Of a stretch of DNA of 64,000 nucleotides, positions 17,845 through 26,534 are shown one piece after another (within the stretch, counting starts at the first letter, position 1; every line of letters starts with the position of its first letter). This stretch comes from Pseudodesulfovibrio thermohalotolerans. GTDB lineage: Bacteria > Desulfobacterota > Desulfovibrionia > Desulfovibrionales > Desulfovibrionaceae. Position numbers and translations under genes: made by a program. Where the stretch lies: positions 3,117,501 to 3,181,500 of the forward strand of contig NZ_CP120635.1 in NCBI RefSeq assembly GCF_021353295.2, read 5' to 3'. The notes under the pieces were generated by a model. It had not been told where the DNA came from and did not search any database. It saw only the letters and a program-made list of their open reading frames with translations.

Positions 17845-17896
17845 TTGACTGGCCGCCGGGCCCTTCCTATCTTTTCCGATAACGATAACCGCTATC
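17845..17896 (+). promoter_or_regulatory. Promoter with Fur-like box for the thioredoxin-reductase gene
   Basis: TTGACT (17845-17850) and TATCTT (17868-17873) are separated by exactly 17 bp. At 17878-17896, overlapping the expected start point, lies GATAACGATAACCGCTATC. This matches the 19-bp Fur consensus GATAATGATAATCATTATC at 15 of 19 positions. The layout suggests a Fur-family repressor (Fur or PerR) acting at the start site. Confidence 0.65.
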
Positions 17897-17912
17897 AACG
17901 GGAGGTTTCACC

Positions 17913-19595
17913 ATGCCCCTCACCAGAAAACACGACCACGACTGGTTTCTACCCGAAGACGTCCGCAAGCAACTTACCGAGACCTTCAAGGCCCTCAAGG
18001 AGACCGTTTCCCTGGAGCTGTTCATTCAGTCCGGCGTCAACGACGAGTTCTCCGACTACACCGAAAAGTTCTGCGCCGACCTGGCTCGGCTCGACGACAG
18101 GATAACCTTTGAAAAACACGACCTCGCCTCCGACCGGGCAAAGGCGCTGGGCGTAACCGCCTCACCCACTCTTTGCGTCAACCCGGACGACTACCACATC
18201 CGTTTTCTGGGCGCGCCGCTGGGCGAAGAAGGCAAGTCCTTCATCACCGCCGTCATGCTCGTTTCCCTCCGCGCGAACGGCCTGTCCGAAGCGTCCCTCG
18301 CCCTCCTTGAACCCCTGGACGGCGAACGCCTGGCCCAGGTGTTCGTCTCGCCCTCCTGCCCCTACTGCCCTGGGCAGGTCATGCACGCCATCAAATGCGC
18401 CATCGCCCGGCCCGGCCAAATCAAGGCCGAATGCGTGGAGATGAGCGAAAACCCCGCCCTGACCGAGGAATACGGCGTCGGCTCCGTGCCGCACACCATC
18501 TTCAACCAAGGCGGGCACGAGGCCCTCGGCCTCATGCCCGAGGAACGGTTCGTGGTCGAGCTGGTTCACCTCAAGTCCGCGGAGGAACTGCTCAAGGAAG
18601 ACGCTCTCCCCGGCGTGGAAGGGATGCAAACGGCCTCCGGCTACGGAACCATAGACCCCGGCGAGGTGGACCTGGTCATTATCGGCGCGGGTCCGGCCGG
18701 ACTGACCGCTGGCATCTACGCCGTACGCGCCGGACTCAAGGCCGTGGTCCTCGAAAAGAGCATCATCGGCGGCCAGGTGGCCCTGACCCCTGTGGTGGAG
18801 AACTACCCAGGCTTCACGGCGGTGCCTGGCAAGCAGCTCATGGACATCATGAGCGAGCACGCCCGCCGCTATGTGCCCGTACACGAAGGCGAAGGCGTGG
18901 AGTCGATCAGGATGGGCGACCCGGCCAAGGACGAGCCCATCGTCGTGACCACCGCCCGCGGGACGTATCCGGCCAAGGCCGTCATCCTGGCCACGGGCGC
19001 GAGCTACCGCAAGCTCGGCGTGCCCGGCGAGGAAACCTACTTCGGGCGCGGGGTCAACTACTGCGCCTCGTGCGACGGCTACCTCTACAAAGAAAAGACC
19101 GTGGCCATTGTGGGCGGCGGCAACACGGCCCTGACCGACGCCCTGCACCTCAAGAACCTCGGCGCGAACGTGACCATCATCCACCGCCGGGACGAATTCC
19201 GCGCCCAAAAGCCCCTGATCGAATCCGTGGAACGCGAAAACATCCCGGTCATCTGGAACACCGTGGTCGAGGAAATCAAGGGCGACGGCCGGAAGGCATC
19301 TTCCCTCAAGCTGCGCAACGCCACGACCCGTGCCGAGACCGAACTGCCGGTGGACGGCGTGTTCATGGCCATCGGTCAGAAGGCCGCCACCGAACTGGCG
19401 CAGGCCATGGGCGTGGCCCTCGGCGAAAACGGCTTTGTCCAGGCCGGGGCGGACATGCGCACCAACATCCCGCGCGTCTACGCCGCGGGCGACCTGACCG
19501 GCGGCCTGCAACAGATCGTCACCGCCATCGGTGAAGGATCCATCGCCGCCATGTCCGCCTTCGAAGACATCTCGCACCCCTACTGGAAAGAGTAG
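17913..19595 (+). CDS. AhpF-like thioredoxin reductase with N-terminal thioredoxin folds
   Basis: The 560-residue protein joins an N-terminal pair of glutaredoxin-like folds (about 1-215; the second has CPYC in SPSCPYCPGQ) to a thioredoxin-reductase domain. The latter has an FAD motif (IIGAGPAGLTAG), redox pair CASC, NAD(P) motif (IVGGGNTA) and the C-terminal FAD motif (VYAAGDLTGG). This is the AhpF domain order, where the N-terminal disulphide passes electrons to a peroxiredoxin. No ahpC is adjacent, so the partner is unknown. GGGAGG lies 7 bp before the ATG. The Fur-like promoter box fits an iron- or peroxide-controlled role. Confidence 0.85.
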   Translation: MPLTRKHDHDWFLPEDVRKQLTETFKALKETVSLELFIQSGVNDEFSDYTEKFCADLARLDDRITFEKHDLASDRAKALGVTASPTLCVNPDDYHIRFLGAPLGEEGKSFITAVMLVSLRANGLSEASLALLEPLDGERLAQVFVSPSCPYCPGQVMHAIKCAIARPGQIKAECVEMSENPALTEEYGVGSVPHTIFNQGGHEALGLMPEERFVVELVHLKSAEELLKEDALPGVEGMQTASGYGTIDPGEVDLVIIGAGPAGLTAGIYAVRAGLKAVVLEKSIIGGQVALTPVVENYPGFTAVPGKQLMDIMSEHARRYVPVHEGEGVESIRMGDPAKDEPIVVTTARGTYPAKAVILATGASYRKLGVPGEETYFGRGVNYCASCDGYLYKEKTVAIVGGGNTALTDALHLKNLGANVTIIHRRDEFRAQKPLIESVERENIPVIWNTVVEEIKGDGRKASSLKLRNATTRAETELPVDGVFMAIGQKAATELAQAMGVALGENGFVQAGADMRTNIPRVYAAGDLTGGLQQIVTAIGEGSIAAMSAFEDISHPYWKE

Positions 19596-19616
19596 GACGC
19601 CTCCCGCGACTGCAAA

Positions 19617-19652
19617 CGGGGAGGGGCATATTCCAAAATCTGCTCCTCCCCG
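19617..19652 (+). terminator. Hairpin after the thioredoxin-reductase gene
   Basis: CGGGGAGGGGCA and TGCTCCTCCCCG form a 12-bp stem with one G-T pair. There is no T-run, so termination strength is uncertain. Confidence 0.4.
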
Positions 19653-19762
19653 CTTCCGGCCGCCTCCCTTCCGTCACAAAACGCCCTTGCCGCGCCGAGC
19701 GAACCGACACCGGAGCCGTGGGCCGCACGCGTTATATTCGATTAATTATCATTTGGGCGGTC

Positions 19763-19854
19763 TTGACTCTTTCCCGGCCCCCTGCTAGTTCTGAACTCGC
19801 TGAAGTGACCGGCGGTCATTTTTTGACCGCAAGTCGCAAATTGACCAACGGTCA
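19763..19854 (+). promoter_or_regulatory. TetR promoter with two palindromic operators
   Basis: TTGACT (19763-19768) and TAGTTC (19786-19791) are 17 bp apart. Downstream are two 13-bp palindromes of identical design, TGACC-ggC-GGTCA at 19806-19818 and TGACC-aaC-GGTCA at 19842-19854. A half site (TTGACCG) lies between them at 19823-19829. The second ends 39 bp before the TetR start. This fits autorepression by the TetR protein, whose other likely target is the TRAP operon. Confidence 0.7.
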
Positions 19855-19893
19855 CGACAAAAGATCAGCTATTCCAAGGAACGAGGAAAGGAC

Positions 19894-20487
19894 ATGGCGA
19901 CCAAACAGCAGGAAAAATCCCAGCAAACCATGCAGGAGCTTATGGCCTCGGCCATCGAGCTGTTCGGCACCAAGGGGTTCGGCAACACCTCCGTGGCCGA
20001 GATCACCGACCACGCGGGTTATGCCAAGGGGAGCTTCTACCGCCACTGGAACTCCAAGGACGAACTCTTCCTCCAGATCGTGGAGCAGAAGTTCAGGCAG
20101 TACCGCGCCACGCGCCACGACCGGGTGCAGAACGCCACCGATCTCGAAGACGCCATGAACAACATCTGGGATTTCCTGGAGACCATCCTGTCCGACCGCA
20201 ACTGGTCAGCCATTTTTCTGGAATTCACCGTCTACTCCGCCACGAGCGAGCCGCTGCGCAAGCTCATGAACAAGTCCGACTACCGCCTGTCCAACCACGT
20301 TTTCGCCGAACTGATGCGCAAACACGTGACCAGCGACTATCCTCCGGAAAAAATCGGCGCGCTCAACACCGCCCTGTTCGAGGGGTATCTCATCCAACGC
20401 GCACTGAACTCCGACGTGCTTTCCCTCAAGGACGTCCGAGAGGCGGCCATAGCCCTTGCCGTCAAGAACGGAACCGGGCGGGACTGA
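19894..20487 (+). CDS. TetR-family transcriptional regulator
   Basis: The 197-residue protein has the TetR N-terminal helix-turn-helix (LMASAIELFGTKGFGNTSVAEITDHAGYAKGSFYRHWNSKDELF region, about residues 12-55) and a variable ligand-binding C-terminal domain. The TRAP transporter operon begins 40 bp after its stop in the same direction with no terminator. It therefore probably controls uptake of the TRAP substrate through the operators at 19806-19854. The ATG follows AGGAAAGG. The ligand is unknown. Confidence 0.88.
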   Translation: MATKQQEKSQQTMQELMASAIELFGTKGFGNTSVAEITDHAGYAKGSFYRHWNSKDELFLQIVEQKFRQYRATRHDRVQNATDLEDAMNNIWDFLETILSDRNWSAIFLEFTVYSATSEPLRKLMNKSDYRLSNHVFAELMRKHVTSDYPPEKIGALNTALFEGYLIQRALNSDVLSLKDVREAAIALAVKNGTGRD

Positions 20488-20526
20488 TCCCGCACAGACC
20501 ATATTACCCAACAAGCGAGATGCATC

Positions 20527-21534
20527 ATGCGTAAGACCCTGCTGATCCTCACAGCCCTGGCCCTGATCGCGGCCGGCCTGGCGTCCCCCGCCTGCGCCGA
20601 ATCCGTGCGCCTGACCTATTCAAGCTTCTTCCCACCCACCCACGTCCAGTCCAAACTGGCCGAACAGTGGTGCAACGAAGTGGAGCTCCGCACCAACAAG
20701 GCGGTTATCGTCGATTTCTATCCCGGCGGCACCCTGAGCCCGGCCAAACAGTGCTACGACGGCGTTGTCGAGGGCATCTCGGACATCGGCATGTCCGCGC
20801 TGGCCTATTCGCGCGGCCGCTTCCCGGTCATGGCCGCCGTGGACCTGCCCATGGGTTATGAGAACGGCGTCCAGGCGACCGCCGTGGCCAACGCCGTGTA
20901 CGCCAAATTCTCGCCCGCCGAATTCGACGACGTGGAGCCCATGTATTTTCACGCCCACGGCCCCGGCCTGCTCTTCACCACCGAAAAGCCGGTCCACGCC
21001 CTGCCCGACCTGGCGGGACTCAAGATCCGCTCCACCGGCAATTCCGCCAAGCTCATCGAGGCCCTGGGCGGCACCCCCGTGGCCCAGCCCATGCCCGCCG
21101 CCTACCAATCCCTGCAAAAAGGCGTGGTAGACGGCTCGGTCCACCCCATGGAATCCAACAAGGGTTGGAAGCTCGGCGAGGTTGTCCGCCACTGCACGAT
21201 GTCCGTGCCCGTGGGCTACACCACCACCTTCTTCGTGGTCATGAACAAGTCCAAGTGGGACGAAATATCCCCTGAGAACCGCGCGATCATCGAACAGATC
21301 AACAAGGAATGGTCGGTCAAGCACGGCCTGGCCTGGGATGAATCCGACGCCGAGGGCAAGAAATTCCTGACCTCCAAGGGTGGCGAGTTCATTGAGCTCG
21401 AACCCGCCGAAGCCGAGCTGTGGGTCAAGGCCGCGCAACCCGTGCTGGACGGCTATGCCGACGGCGAAGGCCGGGCGGTGAACGGCCAGGCCGTGGTGAA
21501 CTACATCAAGGAAGAAATGACAAAACGTCCGTAG
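20527..21534 (+). CDS. TRAP transporter periplasmic binding protein, copy 1
   Basis: The 335-residue DctP-family protein has a Sec signal (about 1-23, ending ACA-ES). Family sequence includes LTYSSFFPPTH near the N-terminus, the substrate-carboxylate arginine region (LKIRSTGNSAK) and GVVDGSVHPMESNK. It captures a carboxylate-type substrate for the DctQ/DctM membrane pair. The next gene encodes a close paralogue, roughly two-thirds identical by eye. The substrate cannot be read from the sequence. Confidence 0.9.
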   Translation: MRKTLLILTALALIAAGLASPACAESVRLTYSSFFPPTHVQSKLAEQWCNEVELRTNKAVIVDFYPGGTLSPAKQCYDGVVEGISDIGMSALAYSRGRFPVMAAVDLPMGYENGVQATAVANAVYAKFSPAEFDDVEPMYFHAHGPGLLFTTEKPVHALPDLAGLKIRSTGNSAKLIEALGGTPVAQPMPAAYQSLQKGVVDGSVHPMESNKGWKLGEVVRHCTMSVPVGYTTTFFVVMNKSKWDEISPENRAIIEQINKEWSVKHGLAWDESDAEGKKFLTSKGGEFIELEPAEAELWVKAAQPVLDGYADGEGRAVNGQAVVNYIKEEMTKRP

Positions 21535-21559
21535 GCGCGGTCGGCCGAGGATCGGGACC

Positions 21560-21660
21560 GGGCGGAACAGACGACGTTCCGCCCGCAACGCCGGGGACTA
21601 TTCATATACAAGGGGGAAGCCGACGACTCCTCCTCGGACTATCAGCCATTCCCCGGAGGA
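21560..21660 (+). promoter_or_regulatory. Intercistronic structures before the second TRAP binding protein
   Basis: A 9-bp hairpin (GGGCGGAAC with GTTCCGCCC, 21560-21584) follows the first binding-protein gene. Then TCCTCC at 21628-21633 is exactly complementary to the ribosome site GGAGGA at 21655-21660, so the ribosome site of copy 2 could be masked. Pairing is inferred from sequence only. Confidence 0.35.
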
Positions 21661-21665
21661 ACCCC

Positions 21666-22664
21666 ATGAAAAAACTTCTGACGACGTTCCTGGCCGCCGC
21701 CCTTTTCTGTCTCGTCCTTCCAGCCGAAGGGCGGACCGAGGCCAAGCTGACCTACTCCAACTTCTTTCCGCCCACCAACCACCAGTCGCAACTGGCCGAA
21801 GCGTGGTGCCGGGAGGTGGAGAAACGCACCGGCGGCAAGGTCGTGATCGAGTACTACCCCGACGGCACCCTGAGCCCGGCCAAGCAGTGCTACGACGGCG
21901 TGGTCGAGGGGTTGTCCGACATCGGCCTGTCCTGCCTGGCATACTCGCGCGGCCGCTTTCCGGTCATGGCCGCAGTGGACCTGCCGCTGGGCTACACCAG
22001 CGCGGCCCAGGCCACGGACACCGCCAACGCCGTATATGAGAAGTTCAAACCCCAAGAGTTGGCCGACGTGGAGCCCATGTATTTCAACGGCCACGGGCCG
22101 GGGCTGCTGTTCACCGTGAAGAAACCTGTCAGGACCCTGGCCGAGATACAGGGCGTGAAAATCCGCGCAACCGGCAACTCGGCCAAGCTGGTGGAGGCCC
22201 TTGGCGGCACGCCGGTGGCCAAACCCATGCCTGAAAATTACCAACTCCTGCAAAAGGGCGTTGTGGACGGCAGTATGCACCCCATCGAGTCCAACAAGTC
22301 CTTCAAGCTGGGCGAAGTCTGCAAGTACGGCACCGACTCCTTCTCCGTGGCCTACACCACCGTGTTCTTCATCGTCATGAACAAGGACAAGTGGGCCGCG
22401 ATCGATCCCGAGTCGCAAAAGATCATTCGAGAGATAAACAAGGAATGGGCGGCCAAGCACGCCGCGGCCTGGGATGAAGCCGACGCCGAAGGACGCCGTT
22501 TCTTCCTCGACCAGGGCGGCGAGATAGTCGAACTGGCCCCCGAGGAGGCCACGGCCTGGGCCAAGGCGGCGCAGCCCGTGCTGGACGGCTATCTGGCCGA
22601 GGCCAACGGAAAGGGCCTCGACGGCGAGGCCATTCTGGCATTCACCCAATCCACCCTGAAATAA
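21666..22664 (+). CDS. TRAP transporter periplasmic binding protein, copy 2
   Basis: The 332-residue DctP-family paralogue of the preceding protein has its own Sec signal (MKKLLTTFLAAALFCLVLPAEG region). It keeps LTYSNFFPPTN, VKIRATGNSAK and GVVDGSMHPIESNK. The clear differences lie outside the binding signature, e.g. around residues 215-225 and at the C-terminus. The ATG at 21666 has GGAGGA 5 bp upstream; longer in-frame starts run into the intergenic hairpin. It shares the single DctQM pair downstream with copy 1, so the two may widen substrate range. Confidence 0.9.
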   Translation: MKKLLTTFLAAALFCLVLPAEGRTEAKLTYSNFFPPTNHQSQLAEAWCREVEKRTGGKVVIEYYPDGTLSPAKQCYDGVVEGLSDIGLSCLAYSRGRFPVMAAVDLPLGYTSAAQATDTANAVYEKFKPQELADVEPMYFNGHGPGLLFTVKKPVRTLAEIQGVKIRATGNSAKLVEALGGTPVAKPMPENYQLLQKGVVDGSMHPIESNKSFKLGEVCKYGTDSFSVAYTTVFFIVMNKDKWAAIDPESQKIIREINKEWAAKHAAAWDEADAEGRRFFLDQGGEIVELAPEEATAWAKAAQPVLDGYLAEANGKGLDGEAILAFTQSTLK

Positions 22665-22719
22665 CCTGTTGCCGAACGGGGCGGGTCGCCCCCGCCCCGT
22701 TCGCGTCCAAGGAACGACA

Positions 22720-23205
22720 ATGGAAGAGAACAAGCGGCTGCTCCCGCTGACCGAAAAAATCATGCGCGTGATCGCGGCGGCCTGCCTTGTGGGCATGGCG
22801 GCCATGACCGGCATGGATGTTTTCCTGCGCGGAGCCTTCAACACCCCCATCTTCGGCTGCGAGGAGATCGTGGCCATCCTCGGCGTTATCGCCGTGGGCT
22901 TCGCCCTGCCCTACGCCCATTACCAGAAAAGCCACATCGGCGTGGAGATCCTGGTCCGCCGCCTGCCCAAACGGGCCCGCGACATCTTCGAACTCCTCAC
23001 CAACCTGGCGACACTCTTCCTCATGGCCATCGTCACCTGGCGGATGTTCCTCTACGCCGGGACCCTGGCCAAATCGGGCGAAGTCTCCATGAACCTGGAG
23101 CTGCCCGAATACTACGTGGTTTACGTCCTTTCCTTCGGTTTCTTCGTCTACGCCCTCTGCCTGCTGGCGGACATCGTCAAATTCTTCAGGAAACGGGAGG
23201 CCTAG
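22720..23205 (+). CDS. TRAP transporter small permease DctQ
   Basis: The 161-residue membrane protein has four hydrophobic segments, typical of the DctQ subunit that bridges binding protein and large permease. The segment GCEEIVAILGVIAVGFALPYAH with the following HIGVEIL is family-like. The ATG at 22720 follows AAGGAACG. Only 2 bp separate its stop from dctM. Confidence 0.88.
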   Translation: MEENKRLLPLTEKIMRVIAAACLVGMAAMTGMDVFLRGAFNTPIFGCEEIVAILGVIAVGFALPYAHYQKSHIGVEILVRRLPKRARDIFELLTNLATLFLMAIVTWRMFLYAGTLAKSGEVSMNLELPEYYVVYVLSFGFFVYALCLLADIVKFFRKREA

Positions 23206-23207
23206 CC

Positions 23208-24521
23208 ATGGATCCGACCACCGCCGGAATCATCGGCATCTGCGTCATGGTCATCCTGTTCATGACCAGGATGCCCGTCGCCTTCGTCATGATGCTCGTG
23301 GGCTTCGTGGGCTTCTCGCTGCTAACCTCCTGGAAGGGCGGGCTCAATCTCATGAGCCGCAACATCTACGACGCCTTCGCCTCCTACGAGCTTTCCACCA
23401 TACCGCTGTTCATCCTCATGGGACAGATCGCCTTCAACTGCGGCATTTCGCGGCGGCTCTACGACACCGCCTACCGTTTTCTGGGTAACACGCGGGGCGG
23501 CCTGGCCATGGCCACGGTCTCGGCCTGCACCGCCTTCGGCGCGGTCTGCGGGTCCAGTCCGGCCACGGCCGCGACCATGTCCACGGTCGGCATCCCGGAG
23601 ATGAAACGGTACGGCTACGCCAACTCCCTGGCCGCGGCCTCGGTGGCCTCGGGCGGCGGGCTGGGCATGATTATGCCGCCGTCGGTGGTTCTCATTATCT
23701 ACGGCGTGCTCACCGAGCAGTCCATCGGCGCGCTGTTCGTCTCGGGCATCCTCCCGGCCATCCTGCTGACCGGCCTGTTCATCGCGGGCATCTACCTCCA
23801 GTGCAAGATCAACCCGGCGCTCGGCCCCAAGGGCGACACCTTCACCTGGGGCGAGAAGCTTAAGTCCATGGCCAACCTCATGGACACCCTGCTCATCTTC
23901 GCCCTGGTCATCGGCGGCCTGTTCAAGGGGCTGTTCACCCCCACCGAAGCCGCATCCATCGGCGTCATCGGCGTACTCGCCCTGGCGATCGTGAAGAGGC
24001 AGCTCTCGTGGCAGGCCTTCGTCAATTCGCTCTACGAAACCCTGCGCACCTCCTGCATGGTCCTGGTGCTCATTGCGGGCGCGGTGGTCTTCGGCAAATT
24101 CCTGGCCGTGACCCGCATCCCCTTCGACATCGCCAACTGGGTATCCGCCTTCGACATGCCGCCCTTCGCCATCATGGGCGCGATCATCCTGATCTACTTC
24201 GTCGGCGGCTGCTTCATGGACTCGCTGGCACTCATCATGCTGACCATCCCGGTCTTCTTCCCGGTGGTTATGGACATGGGCTACGACCCCATCTGGTTCG
24301 GCGTCATCATCGTGCTCGTCACCGAGATGGGCGTCATCACCCCGCCGGTGGGCATCAACGTCTACGTGGTCTACGGCATGTGCCGGAAGATCGCCCCGGA
24401 CGTCACCCTGGAGGACGTGTTCAAGGGCATCCTGCCGTTTATGGCCTCCATCATCCTGGGCATCGCCCTGCTCTTCATCTTCCCGCAGATAATCCTGTTC
24501 CTGCCCGGCCTGATGTACTGA
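23208..24521 (+). CDS. TRAP transporter large permease DctM
   Basis: The 437-residue, twelve-helix protein of the DctM/SiaM family is the sodium-coupled translocation subunit. Diagnostic stretches are ACTAFGAVCGSSPATAATM, the GGGLGMIMPPS motif, and FMDSLALIMLTIPVFFPV with EMGVITPPVGIN. It closes the operon tetR-dctP1-dctP2-dctQ-dctM and is followed 22 bp later by a strong terminator. Confidence 0.93.
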   Translation: MDPTTAGIIGICVMVILFMTRMPVAFVMMLVGFVGFSLLTSWKGGLNLMSRNIYDAFASYELSTIPLFILMGQIAFNCGISRRLYDTAYRFLGNTRGGLAMATVSACTAFGAVCGSSPATAATMSTVGIPEMKRYGYANSLAAASVASGGGLGMIMPPSVVLIIYGVLTEQSIGALFVSGILPAILLTGLFIAGIYLQCKINPALGPKGDTFTWGEKLKSMANLMDTLLIFALVIGGLFKGLFTPTEAASIGVIGVLALAIVKRQLSWQAFVNSLYETLRTSCMVLVLIAGAVVFGKFLAVTRIPFDIANWVSAFDMPPFAIMGAIILIYFVGGCFMDSLALIMLTIPVFFPVVMDMGYDPIWFGVIIVLVTEMGVITPPVGINVYVVYGMCRKIAPDVTLEDVFKGILPFMASIILGIALLFIFPQIILFLPGLMY

Positions 24522-24543
24522 CCCGAAGCGCACGACAAACACC

Positions 24544-24576
24544 AAAAAAGCCCGGACCAAATCCGGGCTTTTTTTA
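24544..24576. terminator. Bidirectional intrinsic terminator after dctM
   Basis: AAAAAAGCCCGGA and TCCGGGCTTTTTT form a long stem over a CCAAA loop with T-runs on both strands. Confidence 0.92.
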
Positions 24577-25013
24577 TGGGTGCCATCCTTTCCGTTTCCT
24601 GAAGGGAGAAACGAGAAATTGAAGGCCGCTTCGCGGCAATAATCGGGTGATTTCGCCTCCGGCGGGCAAGGGCTCGCACCCTTGCATCCCGTGTATGCGC
24701 CTTTGGCGCGGACTTTTTTCGCTCTGCGATGATCGGCTCCGCCGAAGGCGGCATAGGGATTCCAAAGGGGGCCCTCCGCGTTTCTGGAAAACCGCCCCCT
24801 GCCTTGTCTTTTAATCATGGCAGGGGGTTACTTTTGGGTGATCTAACGCAATCTCAGATGATCTGCGATGATTTTGGAAATGATTTTACACATTTTTTTC
24901 ACACACGCCGATAAAAATTTATTTTATTATTTCAAACAATTACAACTTTAACCCCAGTGCATGTCAACAGAGAGAGATATATCGCGAGTTGGGCAATTGG
25001 CGCAGTTCGGCCA
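24577..25013. repeat. Intergenic region carrying dispersed repeat copy 1
   Basis: No gene is supported. The segment 24649-24667 is the inverted copy of 53440-53458, and 24739-24774 matches 53395-53429 with only a few changes. The remainder (about 24840-24960) is unusually AT-rich with no coding pattern. It separates two convergent transcription units. Confidence 0.55.
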
Positions 25014-26150
25014 CTAACCCGCATTGTCCCTTTTCGTATTGAGCTCCCACCAAGGAGAAACTGAGGGTGATGGGTCGTCGAGATCGACAGCCTCGCCGAT
25101 CCTTGGGGTCACGATTTGGTATGGCTTGCCAGCCCCCGCCGTGACGAAGCGCCTGAACGGGTCATCCCATGAGTGGTAAGAGATGTTGAACCTGCCGACG
25201 TGCGACGGCAGTGCGGCCTCAGCGCACAGGTCTTCAGCTGCCTGGGCTGCCTGCTCGGGATTCATGTGGACGTATCGCCATGCGTCGTTGTACTGGCCGC
25301 TGTCGAGCATGACAAAATCAAAGCCGTCGAACCGATCGCCTATCTGCTTGAAGTGAGATCCATAACCGCTGTCGCCGCTATAGAATATCCGGCGAGTCGG
25401 AGTCTCCAGAGCGAAAGAAACCCACAAGGTACGATTGCGGTCAAACAGCCGCCCGGAAAAATGGCGTGCCGTCAGTACGTGGATGGTCAGGCCGTCTTCC
25501 AGCTTCACCTCCGAGTCCCAATCGGCCTCGACGACCATCTTGTCCGGGAATTCCCAGCGCGCAAAGTGCTCGCCTACTCCAAGGCCTGTGACGATATGTC
25601 CAATCTTCGACCTCAGGGCGAGGACTGTGTCGTAATCCAGGTGGTCCCAGTGGTCATGAGAAATGAGCAGGTAGTCGATATCCGGCATATCCTCGGCCGT
25701 ATAGATGGTGGTTCCCTCGAACGCACGAGTCGAGAAGGAGACCGGCGAAGCGTGGTCGCTGAGTACCGGGTCGATCAGGATCGTCTTGCCGCCCAGTTGA
25801 ACGAAATAGGAGGAATGACCGAGCCAGACGACCACATCGGCGTCCGGCTCAAGCGCCTTGAGGTCTGTCTTGACCACGGGCAAAGGGGTGGGCGGCGTCA
25901 ACCCGCCTCCATCGCGCAGGAGAAACTTCAGCCACAGGCCGAGGCCGCCACCGCCCTCGACTATCTCTGGAATGGGTTCGCGGTTATGGAATGTCCCGTC
26001 CTTGAAGTTGGGGGACTCTGAAATTCGATCCAGCCGTTCACCCTCAGGCAGCCTGCCGAATTTGTCATGACCGATGTAGAAACAACCGGAGACGACCAAC
26101 AACACTACCAGCACGAAGAAAAATATCATGATTTTATATGACATCCTCAT
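25014..26150 (-). CDS. Metallo-beta-lactamase-fold lipoprotein (UlaG/NAPE-PLD-like)
   Basis: The 378-residue protein starts with a hydrophobic helix ending in a lipobox (LVVSGC, Cys near residue 23), so it is probably an outer- or inner-membrane lipoprotein facing the periplasm. The catalytic domain has HDHWDHLD (HxHxDH metal motif), an earlier WLGHSSYFVQ and a later GDSGYG and SHVGRF. These place it with the UlaG / N-acyl-phosphatidylethanolamine phospholipase D-like hydrolases. The substrate is unknown. It lies 15 bp after a small membrane-protein gene and is the last gene of that short unit. Confidence 0.85.
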   Translation of the reverse strand: MRMSYKIMIFFFVLVVLLVVSGCFYIGHDKFGRLPEGERLDRISESPNFKDGTFHNREPIPEIVEGGGGLGLWLKFLLRDGGGLTPPTPLPVVKTDLKALEPDADVVVWLGHSSYFVQLGGKTILIDPVLSDHASPVSFSTRAFEGTTIYTAEDMPDIDYLLISHDHWDHLDYDTVLALRSKIGHIVTGLGVGEHFARWEFPDKMVVEADWDSEVKLEDGLTIHVLTARHFSGRLFDRNRTLWVSFALETPTRRIFYSGDSGYGSHFKQIGDRFDGFDFVMLDSGQYNDAWRYVHMNPEQAAQAAEDLCAEAALPSHVGRFNISYHSWDDPFRRFVTAGAGKPYQIVTPRIGEAVDLDDPSPSVSPWWELNTKRDNAG

Positions 26151-26165
26151 GGATTGCCTTTGCCC

Positions 26166-26372
26166 TTAGCCCCGTTCCGCTGCGTTTCCGGGTGCAGTAT
26201 GCCGACCGGCAACCAGTCGGATCGCCCTCAGAAGAGCAATCGCCAAAAGAGTGAGATTGACGGTCATGGAACAAATCAGTTCCGGAAAAAACAGGTTGCT
26301 CATGGTAACTGTGCAATTCCAGACGGTTTGCGGGACCAGAAGGGCCGCTTGCAGTATATCGATCAAGTTCAT
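26166..26372 (-). CDS. Small two-helix membrane protein, unknown function
   Basis: The 68-residue product begins MNLIDILQAALLV and has two hydrophobic segments (about 3-16 and 30-48) with a basic tail. The ATG at 26372 is chosen over the longer in-frame start at 26420 because AAGGAG lies 7 bp upstream of it and the longer extension is polar and not signal-like. It is followed by the lipoprotein hydrolase 15 bp later and preceded by the shared 17-bp motif at 26459-26475. I do not recognise a family. Confidence 0.6.
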   Translation of the reverse strand: MNLIDILQAALLVPQTVWNCTVTMSNLFFPELICSMTVNLTLLAIALLRAIRLVAGRHTAPGNAAERG

Positions 26373-26458
26373 GGGGTGCTCCTTGTGTTGCTTGTGAGCG
26401 GCGATCTTTCCCAAACTCACAATTCAACCCTACAGTTTTTTGCTGCTCATGAATTGAA

Positions 26459-26475
26459 CATTTCTCCAAAGAGGT
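26459..26475 (-). promoter_or_regulatory. Shared 17-bp motif, copy 1 (putative AraC-regulator site)
   Basis: CATTTCTCCAAAGAGGT here matches CATTCCTCCAAAGAGGT at 34790-34806 at 16 of 17 bases. On the minus strand it ends 86 bp before the start at 26372, nearly the same distance as the other copy from its gene. The core CTCCAAAGAG is a short inverted repeat. Confidence 0.5.
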
Positions 26476-26534
26476 TGCCCAATCGTACACGAAAGACGAA
26501 ACAGATTCGTTTTCCCCTGCCTTTTGTTGCCCAT

